Of a stretch of DNA of 64,000 nucleotides, positions 18,225 through 26,115 are shown piece after piece. The notes under the pieces were generated by a model. It was not told the DNA's origin. It worked only from the letters and a program-made list of their open reading frames with translations, and did no database searches. The translations under genes were made by a program, and so were the position numbers. Within the stretch, counting starts at the first letter, position 1. The number at the start of each line of letters is the position of its first letter. This stretch comes from Lachnospiraceae bacterium UBA7179 (GTDB lineage Bacteria; Bacillota; Clostridia; Lachnospirales; Lachnospiraceae): positions 5,600 through 69,599 of the forward strand of contig DKVL01000090.1 of the NCBI GenBank assembly GCA_002491195.1, in the 5' to 3' direction.

Positions 18225-19973
18225 TTATTCATCGTCTTCCCCGTCATCATCATCGTCCCACCAAAATTTCATAGCCAGTGGATCTGCATACAGATAGATT
18301 TCTATCGCTGCCAGCTGTTTTCTCATCTCATGGCGTGCTTTTTCCATCTGGATCAGACCGCCATTTTGTCTATTCTGTTCAAAATACCGGATCAATTCCG
18401 CAACCCGCTCCCGCTCATTCCCTGTCATCTGGGTATACAGGCGCATGGCCGTCTCCAACAGCAGCTGGTCCTCCTGATTCCCCCTGGCAGCCAGCTGTAT
18501 CTGCGAAATCCGTTCATGCGCCTGCTGGAGCGCTGCATCGCCTGGCTGAAAACGGGAATTAAGGATCATCCGCTCCCGGTAATCTCCTCCGCTGCTGCGG
18601 GCACTGACATGGAGAATCCCGTCAATATCATATGTAAACGTCACTGTGGCATACTGTTGTCCTGCCATCCCGGGCGGAACCCTGACTTCAAGTTCCCCAA
18701 GCTTCAGATTATCCGAGGCATGATACCCCTCCCCCTGATAGATCTCAAACCGCAGTTTCTGCTGATTGTTGAAAAGCGTGTAAAAATTGTCCTGGTGGCT
18801 GGCCGGAAGCATGCTGCTGCGCTGGATCAGGAAAGCCATATGAGGATTCTTGTCTTTGGTATCATTGTAAGTCGCTACCCCCAGGGAAAACGGACATACA
18901 TCTGTCATCACAAGATCCTGGAGATCTTCCGCACGCTCCTTGATCCCCGCACAAAGCCCTACCCCGAGCGCCACCATCTCGTCCGTATTTTCCCGTATGG
19001 CGGGGCGGCGGCCAAACAGTTCTTCCAGATAATCGCAAAAGACCGTAAGCTGCGCAGAACCGCCCACCAGGATCACTTCGTTGATCTTGCCTTCGCGCGG
19101 CCTGTCCTTCATGGCACGGGAGATGACTGTCCTGACTTTTCGGAAGATCGGTTCACACAGCTGCCGCAGTAATGCATTCGTAAGCGTCATACTGTATCTG
19201 TTATCCGCCTGCATCAGAACCACCGATACTCCTGCATCTCTCTGCGACAGAGCGATCTTGGCTTCCTCCGCCTGCCGGTAAAGGGAAGACAGCGCATAAG
19301 AATCCAGTTTTTCCATCGACAGACCATTCTGCTCGCAAAAATAAGCCACGATCGCGCGGTCAATATCATTGCCTCCCAGGTGGTTATCGCCAGCGATGGC
19401 AGTGATCTCTATAATGTTTTCAAAACATTCCACAATACTCACATCCAGGGTGCCCCCGCCAAAATCAATGACCATCATCTGGCTGTCGCCCTGCTCCTGC
19501 ATGCTGTGGCGATAGTACAATGCGGCCGCAGAAGGCTCATTGATGAGACGCTTTACCGTCAGCCCGGCAAGCTGCGCTGCCAATTTGGTGGCACAGCGCT
19601 GATTGTCATTAAAGTAGGCGGGAACGCTGATCACTGCCTCTTCCACTGGCTCCCCCAGATACTGCCGGGCATCCTGCAGAATCTGTTTGAGAACAAGGGA
19701 AGAAAGCTCCTCCGGCTTAAAATGCTTTTTTCCCAGGCTGATCAGGCGCTCTGTTCCCATCCAGACCTTAAAGGATGCCGCGGTGCTTTCTGGGTGGGTG
19801 ATCAACCGTTCCTTCGCGGCTGCCCCCACCAGCACAGAACCGTCCTCCATCATGCTCACCACGCTGTTTGTCTTATATTCCCCCAGTTCATTGGGAATCA
19901 GCTCGGCCCTGCCGTTGCGATAGATACACGCCAGGCTGTTTGTTGTTCCTAAATCAATACCGATAATTGCCAT
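18225..19973 (-). CDS. HscC-like Hsp70 chaperone
   Basis: 582-residue DnaK-family ATPase, shorter than housekeeping DnaK (about 610-640). The nucleotide domain begins IIGIDLGTTNSLACIY and has the second phosphate loop VIDFGGGTLDVSI and the adenosine motif ILVGGSAQL. The substrate domain (about 375-510) lacks the long C-terminal lid tail and ends in a run of Asp (DDDDDGEDDE). This shape and the J-protein partner fit HscC rather than DnaK. ATG 19973 follows GGAGGGGG; the upstream in-frame extension overlaps a remnant of a subtilase gene and is not translated from any visible site. Confidence 0.9.
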   Translation of the reverse strand: MAIIGIDLGTTNSLACIYRNGRAELIPNELGEYKTNSVVSMMEDGSVLVGAAAKERLITHPESTAASFKVWMGTERLISLGKKHFKPEELSSLVLKQILQDARQYLGEPVEEAVISVPAYFNDNQRCATKLAAQLAGLTVKRLINEPSAAALYYRHSMQEQGDSQMMVIDFGGGTLDVSIVECFENIIEITAIAGDNHLGGNDIDRAIVAYFCEQNGLSMEKLDSYALSSLYRQAEEAKIALSQRDAGVSVVLMQADNRYSMTLTNALLRQLCEPIFRKVRTVISRAMKDRPREGKINEVILVGGSAQLTVFCDYLEELFGRRPAIRENTDEMVALGVGLCAGIKERAEDLQDLVMTDVCPFSLGVATYNDTKDKNPHMAFLIQRSSMLPASHQDNFYTLFNNQQKLRFEIYQGEGYHASDNLKLGELEVRVPPGMAGQQYATVTFTYDIDGILHVSARSSGGDYRERMILNSRFQPGDAALQQAHERISQIQLAARGNQEDQLLLETAMRLYTQMTGNERERVAELIRYFEQNRQNGGLIQMEKARHEMRKQLAAIEIYLYADPLAMKFWWDDDDDGEDDE

Positions 19974-20040
19974 AGACCCCCTCCTACACGATTCTTTTCT
20001 TCCGCAATATTCCACATATAGTATAAACTTTTGTGGATTT

Positions 20041-20154
20041 TTATTCAACCACTCTTCCAATCCCAGCCAGAACTTCAAATACTCCCGACACATCAAGCCG
20101 TCCGTATCCCGTTAATGTCACAAACTTTTTCAGTTCAAAAGCCCACAAAGCCAT
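20041..20154 (-). pseudogene. Remnant of the 3' end of a second subtilase gene
   Basis: On the - strand this stretch encodes GYGRLDVSGVFEVLAGIGR and then VVE and a stop. The intact subtilase gene 2.1 kb away ends GYGRLDVSGIFEFLAGIGR. The DNA is about 80% alike over 55 bases, with an identical core of 17 bases. Upstream the frame continues only to ATG 20154, with sequence unrelated to the protease. It is the scar of a lost tandem paralogue or of a recombination event at the edge of the AbiE locus. Confidence 0.7.
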
Positions 20155-20216
20155 AATTTTCTTATTTTTCTCTTACTTGGACATTCTTAATTTTGTACTG
20201 CTTGTCCTCATTTGTT

Positions 20217-21209
20217 TTACAGCGATCTTACCTTTCCCTTGTCTAAAGATATCATATTTTCTGTCTTATTTCTACACTTCCACAATGCCATAGGATGCTT
20301 TGCAATATTTGCAAGCTCATTACTTTCTCCAAATATCCAATCCGGATAATAAGTTCCTTCTGAAAAAGCTTTCCAGAACAGTTCTTCTTCCTTTGTCGGT
20401 ATCAGTATAGACGCAAGATATTCTCGGACTTCCTGCTGAACCAGCTCCAAATCAAATCGTTCCTCCTTACGAAGCACCGGAACTAAATCACGCTTAATCT
20501 GCTGAGATGACAATTATCCAATATTATCAAGTTCAAATTTTTTCGGCGGCTGTTCTGCTCCGATTGCACTATAAAACACAGCACATTTACGGAGCATTTC
20601 TTCCTCATTTTCATCAAACAGCCCATACTTGACCATATTATGCATATCGTATAAATCTCTTGGCGCTGTTCTCGTAAGTAAAGCTACTGTTTTAGAGGCA
20701 AATATCTCCAATGGCGCCACTGAAAACACTGTAAGCATCTCCTCACTCCATGGCAGCTTCACTTCCCTTCTTGTTGCCGGGAGAATATGACAACGAAGCA
20801 TATAGTTTATCTCAATCTTAAGATTATCCTTCACTCCTCCGCAATTCACATACTCATACACAAACGAATCCAGTGCATGATATTTCTTGGATTTTGGGCT
20901 TAAAACATATCCATTTGCTACCATATACTTGCTGATTTTGTCTGTAATAATCTCTCTGTCTGCAAGCATTTCCTCCCGATTGGTTGTTCTGCAATAATCC
21001 AAATCAATATCAACAGAAAGCCTTGGCAGATCAAAAATAGTAAGATTAATGGCTGTACCACCTTTTAAAGCAATCCCTTTTGACAAAAGCTCATCCGATT
21101 CCATACACTTCAAAACATCTGCCAAACGGCATACCTTTTCCAGTGTATCTCTCACAAATCCTAATTCTTTTGCCATCCTGCCAAGAGCGAATCTATCCAA
21201 TTGCATCAT
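20217..21209 (-). pseudogene. abiEii: AbiEii-family nucleotidyltransferase toxin, interrupted by an in-frame TAA
   Basis: The frame from ATG 21209 encodes an AbiEii/DUF1814 nucleotidyltransferase: LKGGTAINLTIFDLPRLSVD followed by IDLDY, with catalytic Asp residues. It ends after about 230 codons with TAA at 20514-20516. The next codons in the same frame (20513 to 20217) continue the family C-terminus (IKRDLVPVLR, then YYPDWIFG and HPMALWKC). One nonsense codon thus splits a normal 330-residue gene. The two parts could also act as separate peptides or by read-through, but loss of the toxin is the simplest reading. It overlaps the antitoxin gene by 17 bp, as usual for AbiE. Confidence 0.8.
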
Positions 21210-21957
21210 AATCACCAAACCCTTTATTTATTTGTTCTTTCAATGTATGTGGCGCATAAAGTTTCCACCGTTTATAAAACACATTACCTTTTGACTCTTT
21301 CAGCAAATACCTCTTTGCATCAGAGGAGTATTTTTCACACTCTTCAAAAAAATGGGAAGAAAAATGAAACTCCTCTCCCAACGCTTCAAAAATATATCCG
21401 CACTTCTGATACAGAAATCCATTGTTATTTCTTGCAAGACATTCAAGCACTTTTTGTTCACGCAACCCTGGCACCAACATCATACAGCGCAATACTTCCT
21501 CCAAACCTGCAATCTTTTCATAATCCCGAATACTGTCTACAACCGTTTGTTCCACAGATGTTACCCGCATATTTCCCTGATATATTACTTCTATATCAGG
21601 TTTACGCTCTACACGGCGATATACCACCCCGTCATATTCAAAATCTGAAAACCGTTTGTCCGTTGCCACAAAGCACTCATAATACACCTGACTTCCATAT
21701 CCAAATACTTCAAATGCGCTGTGATGCGTAATACAGGCATCCGAAAACAGATTAGAACCGATCTGATAACGGGAAAGAACAGGCTGCTTTGTCTCTAAAC
21801 TGATTACAACGTAAAAATCCCGCTTCACTTTTTCTATCAGTCCCTTTTTCTGATATTCATAGATTACCTGATTTGCAGCACTTGGTGTTCTTACAATCTC
21901 TATCAATTGCTCCCTTGAAAAGCAGCCCATCGACAGTAAATATTCATAATGTTTCAT
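21193..21957 (-). CDS. abiEi: AbiEi-family type IV antitoxin
   Basis: 254-residue transcriptional regulator and antitoxin of an AbiE system. An N-terminal winged helix (about 1-60, FSREQLIEIVRTPSAANQV then YEYQKKGLIEKVKRD) is followed by the AbiEi C-terminal domain (THHSAFEVFGYG and VTSVEQTVVDSI). AbiEi represses its own promoter and neutralises AbiEii in an abortive phage-infection system. The gene is intact whereas its toxin partner has a stop codon. A candidate promoter is at 21999-22027. The region is AT-richer than its neighbours, which fits horizontal origin. Confidence 0.88.
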   Translation of the reverse strand: MKHYEYLLSMGCFSREQLIEIVRTPSAANQVIYEYQKKGLIEKVKRDFYVVISLETKQPVLSRYQIGSNLFSDACITHHSAFEVFGYGSQVYYECFVATDKRFSDFEYDGVVYRRVERKPDIEVIYQGNMRVTSVEQTVVDSIRDYEKIAGLEEVLRCMMLVPGLREQKVLECLARNNNGFLYQKCGYIFEALGEEFHFSSHFFEECEKYSSDAKRYLLKESKGNVFYKRWKLYAPHTLKEQINKGFGDYDAIG

Positions 21958-21998
21958 CCTGCATCATCCTCTGTTTTAAGTTTTGCATAATATATTCT

Positions 21999-22027
21999 TT
22001 AATAGTAATGCTTTGTGATATTCTCAA
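21999..22027 (-). promoter_or_regulatory. Candidate promoter of the abiE operon
   Basis: TTGAGA and TATTAA on the - strand are spaced by 17 bp, 42 bp upstream of the abiEi start. The -35 is a fair and the -10 a moderate match. Confidence 0.5.
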
Positions 22028-22127
22028 AATATTTGTTTTAATTTTATCACAATGTAGCAGAAAAATCTAATACTTTGTGTAAATATTAAAATGCAATCCG
22101 TTTTATTATCCTTGCCTTCAAAAATAG

Positions 22128-22165
22128 AAAAAGGAAAGTCCATATTGCTCTACAGGACATTCCCT
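22128..22165 (-). terminator. Terminator of the subtilase gene
   Basis: On the - strand GGAATGTCC and GGACTTTCC form a stem with one mismatch, followed by TTTTTC. It lies 56 bp after the subtilase stop codon. Confidence 0.65.
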
Positions 22166-22220
22166 TCTCTTAGTTCACTTTTTCGTTGTCTCTCAGCCTT
22201 AACCAGCCATTCTATGCTCC

Positions 22221-23960
22221 CTACACTCCGCGTCCAATGCCTGCAAGGAATTCAAATATGCCTGACACATCAAGCCGTCCATATCCCCACTCTCTATTCG
22301 GATACTCCAGGAAACGATCGCGCTCTGCTCCCCTGATCAGATAATTTTTGATATTGACTGAGTTGGCGAGAATATCATTGCGGTTCACTACTGCCCATTC
22401 CATCAGTTGTGCGCATCCTCCCGCTGTGATTGCCGCCGCCACGCTGGTTCCGCTTTTGTCGCCAAACGGTGTGGAGATATTGACTCCTGGTGCCGCGATA
22501 TCCGGGACGATATAATTGTCCCTTGCATTTCCACGCCCCGATGACGCTGCGATACTGTTATTGCCGATCTGATATGACGCCGCAGTCACCGCGCTGTGAA
22601 CGTATCCGGGCTCTGTAATTGTCGTGTAGGGACTAGATTCGAGAAAATAGGTATCCGACAACAGGAAATCGGAGATGGGCAGCCAGATATCAAACTCCCC
22701 TCCTGCAGCGCTTCCCTCCGAATTGATCCTGATATTCCAGACACCCTGTGTCGGATCGGAAAACCGAAACCGAATCACCTCCGCCCCTGACAGCGATTCC
22801 ACAAGCTGATATTCGATCACGATCCTGGTTTGCTCATAGACAAACGTAAACTCCTGCGGAATAAAACTCCGTGGATTGTTCCACCGAGCCGTCTCGCCGC
22901 CGGGCGTGCGGATGACTGCGTTATAAAAATAGGGCGCGTCTCCCCACAGCTCCATGATAAACCCTCTCTCATTTTCCCCCACGCGCAGCTCCACGTCCCT
23001 GTAAGGCTCCCGCTCGCTGGTGCTGCCCCGGAAATGATTCGCACTGTTGCCCTCATTTCCGCCAGCCACGACAGACACCCGGCTCTTCTGCGTGCTGACA
23101 TAATTGAGATAATTACCAAGGATACCTCCGCCCGTGTGATCGCCGAGACTTGTGCCGATTCCCATGCAGATCACAAGCGGCCTCGTCAAAAGCATCGCAT
23201 ATTTCTGCAGATACTGAATCGCCAGCAGAATATCAGCTTCACTGTAGCAGGGAACTCCCGGTGGAATTTTATAATAATCCTTCAGATACTGTTTTGCCTC
23301 CTTTAATTTCACAACCGCGATCTGACAGTCCGGCGCCGCGCCGATAAAACTGCCGTTCTCGATTGAGCTTCCGGCTGCCAGGCTTGCCATGACGCTCCCA
23401 TGGCCGTTTGCGTCGGTACTTGGCACTATACTCAGCGGATTTTCATTCGCAAGCGCCTCGTTGATCATCTCATTCGTGTACTCAGATCCATATTCAAATC
23501 CCTCTGGCGGCGTACCAGTCTGAATCGTCTGGTCCCAGATACCCACAATGCGGCTTTTCCCCGCAAAATCTTTAAAGACCTCTTCCTGATAGCGGATTCC
23601 CGTATCGATAAATCCAATCGTCACATTCTTCCCAGTAAGGTTCAACGGTTCTCCCTGCACTGCCAGAATGCCGGACTCTGTAAGTCCCAGGGTATTCAGA
23701 TTTCTGTTCTGCGCCGCTCTCAGCGCCAGTTCTGTGCCACATTCCATCAGCCCATAACATTTTGGTGTCAGGGAGTACGCGCGCTGCCCCATCCGGAAAT
23801 TTTCCGTAGCGCTCCGCTCTATGTATAATACGCCCAGCTCCTGCGTAATCTGGTGAAAACAGTAGTCAAACGGCAGATCAATCTCATAATTGCCCGACAG
23901 AATGACATCCCCTAAGATATCTGCATAGTCGTTAGACAAAATACGTTCCTTGCAGGTCAC
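22221..23960 (-). CDS. S8 (subtilisin-like) serine protease, Csp-like
   Basis: 579-residue subtilase without a signal peptide. The triad is complete: Asp in IGFIDTGI (about 118), His in NGHGSVMAS (about 188) and Ser in SGTSVAAA (about 518). A large insert of about 170 residues separates the His and Ser blocks. Size and arrangement fit the Csp-like proteases of Clostridia; in Clostridioides and C. perfringens these process the spore cortex hydrolase SleC, but many Lachnospiraceae carry several of unknown role. The start is GTG 23960 behind GAGGG. A 13-bp perfect inverted repeat (23943-23955 and 24001-24013) brackets promoter and start. A tail fragment of a paralogue lies at 20041. Confidence 0.9.
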   Translation of the reverse strand: MTCKERILSNDYADILGDVILSGNYEIDLPFDYCFHQITQELGVLYIERSATENFRMGQRAYSLTPKCYGLMECGTELALRAAQNRNLNTLGLTESGILAVQGEPLNLTGKNVTIGFIDTGIRYQEEVFKDFAGKSRIVGIWDQTIQTGTPPEGFEYGSEYTNEMINEALANENPLSIVPSTDANGHGSVMASLAAGSSIENGSFIGAAPDCQIAVVKLKEAKQYLKDYYKIPPGVPCYSEADILLAIQYLQKYAMLLTRPLVICMGIGTSLGDHTGGGILGNYLNYVSTQKSRVSVVAGGNEGNSANHFRGSTSEREPYRDVELRVGENERGFIMELWGDAPYFYNAVIRTPGGETARWNNPRSFIPQEFTFVYEQTRIVIEYQLVESLSGAEVIRFRFSDPTQGVWNIRINSEGSAAGGEFDIWLPISDFLLSDTYFLESSPYTTITEPGYVHSAVTAASYQIGNNSIAASSGRGNARDNYIVPDIAAPGVNISTPFGDKSGTSVAAAITAGGCAQLMEWAVVNRNDILANSVNIKNYLIRGAERDRFLEYPNREWGYGRLDVSGIFEFLAGIGRGV

Positions 23961-24013
23961 TTTTTTCCCTCATCAATAAAGGTTATTATTATAGTGTATG
24001 CTGCAAGGAACGT
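23943..24013 (-). promoter_or_regulatory. Perfect 13-bp inverted repeat around subtilase promoter and start
   Basis: ACGTTCCTTGCAG (23943-23955) and CTGCAAGGAACGT (24001-24013) are exact complements 45 bp apart. One arm lies within codons 2-7 of the subtilase; the other lies where the -35 of a TATAAT box (23988-23993) should be. It may be an operator or, if transcribed from further upstream, a stem that hides the ribosome site. Confidence 0.6.
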
Positions 24014-24063
24014 GTTATCACAGTTTCCGTTTATTTCTTTCTGATCTCCGCGGCTTTATAATC

Positions 24064-24909
24064 CTATACGCCAGAGTACGCAGAGAATCCTGCGTCGATC
24101 GGCAAAACTACACCTGTGATCGCACTCGCCGCCTTGTCGTCGCACAGGAAAAATACGCCGCCAAGAAGCTCCTCACTCTCGACGAAACGCCCTGTCGGTG
24201 TGCCGCTTAATATTTTGTTGGAACGCGCTGTCGGCGTGCCGTCCTCATTGAATAACAGCCTGCGGTTCTGATTAGACACTAAGAATCCGGGTGCAATCGC
24301 ATTGCAGCGAATACCTGTGCCTGCAAAGTGCGTGGCAAGCCATTGCGTAAAGTTTGATACCGCCGCTTTCGCACCGGAATAGGCCGGAATTTTCGTCAGT
24401 GGAATATAGGCATTCATGGAAGAAATATTCAGAATACACCCAGACTTTTTGTCCACCATATCCTTTGCAAACACCTGTGTCGGCAGAAGCGTTCCCTGAA
24501 AATTCAACTTGAACACAAAATCCACGCCATTGGGATCCAGGTCAAAAAATGTCTTCTGTCCCTCCACCGCCTCATGCTGGTATTCATTGTCCGTTGTTGC
24601 GCGCGGATTGTTGCCTCCTGCCCCGTTTACCAGAATATCACAGGGTCCCAAATCAGCCAGCACCTGCTCATGAACCTGTGCCAATGCTTCCGGTTCAAGC
24701 ACATTTGCCTTATATCCTTCGCAGACAAAACCCTCTGCCCTGCACTCCTCGGCCAACGCCTTCACTGCATCTTCATTTAAATCGAGTGCCGCTACTTTTG
24801 CACCTGCCTGCGCAAACGCTTTTGCCATCGTACCACACAGCACACCGCCTGCACCTGTCACTACTACCACTTTTCCAGTAAAGTCTATATTTAATGGAAG
24901 CTCCATCAT
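24064..24909 (-). CDS. SDR-family D-mannonate oxidoreductase (fructuronate reductase-like)
   Basis: 281-residue short-chain dehydrogenase/reductase. The cofactor loop is VTGAGGVLCG, the NNAG equivalent is VNGAGGN, and the catalytic set is Ser in NISSMNAY with YSGAK as the Tyr/Lys pair. It lies directly downstream of uxuA, so interconversion of fructuronate and mannonate with NAD(P)H is the most likely reaction; in Firmicutes this step is often done by SDR proteins rather than by E. coli-type UxuB. I choose ATG 24909 after AAAGGATGGGG; a start at 24972 would overlap uxuA by 14 bp and lacks a ribosome site. Confidence 0.85.
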   Translation of the reverse strand: MMELPLNIDFTGKVVVVTGAGGVLCGTMAKAFAQAGAKVAALDLNEDAVKALAEECRAEGFVCEGYKANVLEPEALAQVHEQVLADLGPCDILVNGAGGNNPRATTDNEYQHEAVEGQKTFFDLDPNGVDFVFKLNFQGTLLPTQVFAKDMVDKKSGCILNISSMNAYIPLTKIPAYSGAKAAVSNFTQWLATHFAGTGIRCNAIAPGFLVSNQNRRLLFNEDGTPTARSNKILSGTPTGRFVESEELLGGVFFLCDDKAASAITGVVLPIDAGFSAYSGV

Positions 24910-24958
24910 ATTTAACCCCATCCTTTCTAAAATATTCGCGTTATCCAGACCTGGCCCC

Positions 24959-26029
24959 TTAACATTTTCCATCTAAGCGCTCAAGCATATCCCAGCAGCC
25001 CCACATGTACATGATGCCGAGCGCCCTGTCATACAGTCCATAGCCCGGACGGCACTGTTCACCCCAGATGTGTCTGCCATGGTCAGGCCGGATATATCCG
25101 TCATATCCACAATCGTGATAAGCACGCATGATCTCCAGGATCCCCACATCACCATCACAGTCCCGGTGTGATGCCTCTGTAAAGTCCCCATTTGGAAAAT
25201 GCTTCACATTGCGGATATGCGCAAAAGCGATCCTGTCGCAATAAGTGCGGATGATATCTGGCACATCGTTATCGGGATTCGCACCGAGGGAACCAGAGCA
25301 CAGGCACAGACAATTGTACTCGTCATCCACCATGGACAGAAAATGTCCGATTGCCTCCTTGTCCACCAGAAGACGCGGAATACCGAAGATATCCCATGGC
25401 GGATCATCCTGATGAATCGCCATCTTGATGCCAGTTTCGTGACAGGTCGGCATGATCGCCTCGAGGAAATACTTCAGATTATCCCACAGCTTCTCCTTTG
25501 TCACTGGACGGTACGCCTCAAAGAGCTCATCGAGTTTCGCCATGCGCTCCGGCTCCCATCCTGGGAAAGTCATGCCATGGAGATTCTCTAGGATATAGTT
25601 TGCCATCTCCTTGTAATCCTGCTGGATCTTCGATTTTTCATAATACAATGCAGTAGAACCGTCCTCCATCGGATGGAAGAGATCTGTTCTCGTCCAGTCA
25701 AAGATCGGCATGAAATTATAGGTCACTACCTTGACCCCGAACTTCGCAAGATTGCGCAGTGTCTGCTTGTAATTCTCAATGTATTTGTCGCGCGTTGGCA
25801 GTCCAATCTTGATATCATCATGGACATTCACACTCTCCACGACATCCATGTTAAATCCATGATCCTCGATCTGATGACGCATCTTCTCAATCTCTGCAAT
25901 CTCCCACACCTCACCTGCCGCCTTATCGTGCAATGCCCAGACCAGTCCGGTTACACCTGGGATCTGTTTGATCTGCTCCTGTGTAATACTGTCATTTCCC
26001 TCGCCATACCAGCGAAAAGTCATCTGCAT
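24959..26029 (-). CDS. uxuA: D-mannonate dehydratase
   Basis: 356-residue enzyme that dehydrates D-mannonate to 2-keto-3-deoxygluconate, the step that commits hexuronates to the Entner-Doudoroff route. It begins MTFRWYGEGNDSITQEQIKQ, contains the metal-site segments AIHQDDPPW and CLCSGSLGANPDN, and ends with RPDHGRHIWGE, all typical of UxuA. Length equals the family norm. ATG 26029 follows AGGAGG. It lies 86 bp after the GH3 gene and upstream of the SDR. KdgK and KdgA are not in the window. Confidence 0.96.
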   Translation of the reverse strand: MQMTFRWYGEGNDSITQEQIKQIPGVTGLVWALHDKAAGEVWEIAEIEKMRHQIEDHGFNMDVVESVNVHDDIKIGLPTRDKYIENYKQTLRNLAKFGVKVVTYNFMPIFDWTRTDLFHPMEDGSTALYYEKSKIQQDYKEMANYILENLHGMTFPGWEPERMAKLDELFEAYRPVTKEKLWDNLKYFLEAIMPTCHETGIKMAIHQDDPPWDIFGIPRLLVDKEAIGHFLSMVDDEYNCLCLCSGSLGANPDNDVPDIIRTYCDRIAFAHIRNVKHFPNGDFTEASHRDCDGDVGILEIMRAYHDCGYDGYIRPDHGRHIWGEQCRPGYGLYDRALGIMYMWGCWDMLERLDGKC

Positions 26030-26115
26030 AAATCTCCACCTCCTAATTATAAATCTTTTCTGTGAGTGAAAACCACTAAATCAAACCACTAAAGCGGTTC
26101 AAAATTCTTCCCACA

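Noticed and set aside
17712..19172. Long + strand open frame opposite the chaperone genes
   Set aside because: It lies antisense to two well-supported genes (J protein and Hsp70), has no ribosome site, and its sequence resembles no protein.
20041..22300. Attachment sites of an integrated element flanking AbiE
   Set aside because: The two subtilase tails are only about 80% alike and no integrase is present; a decayed paralogue explains them better.
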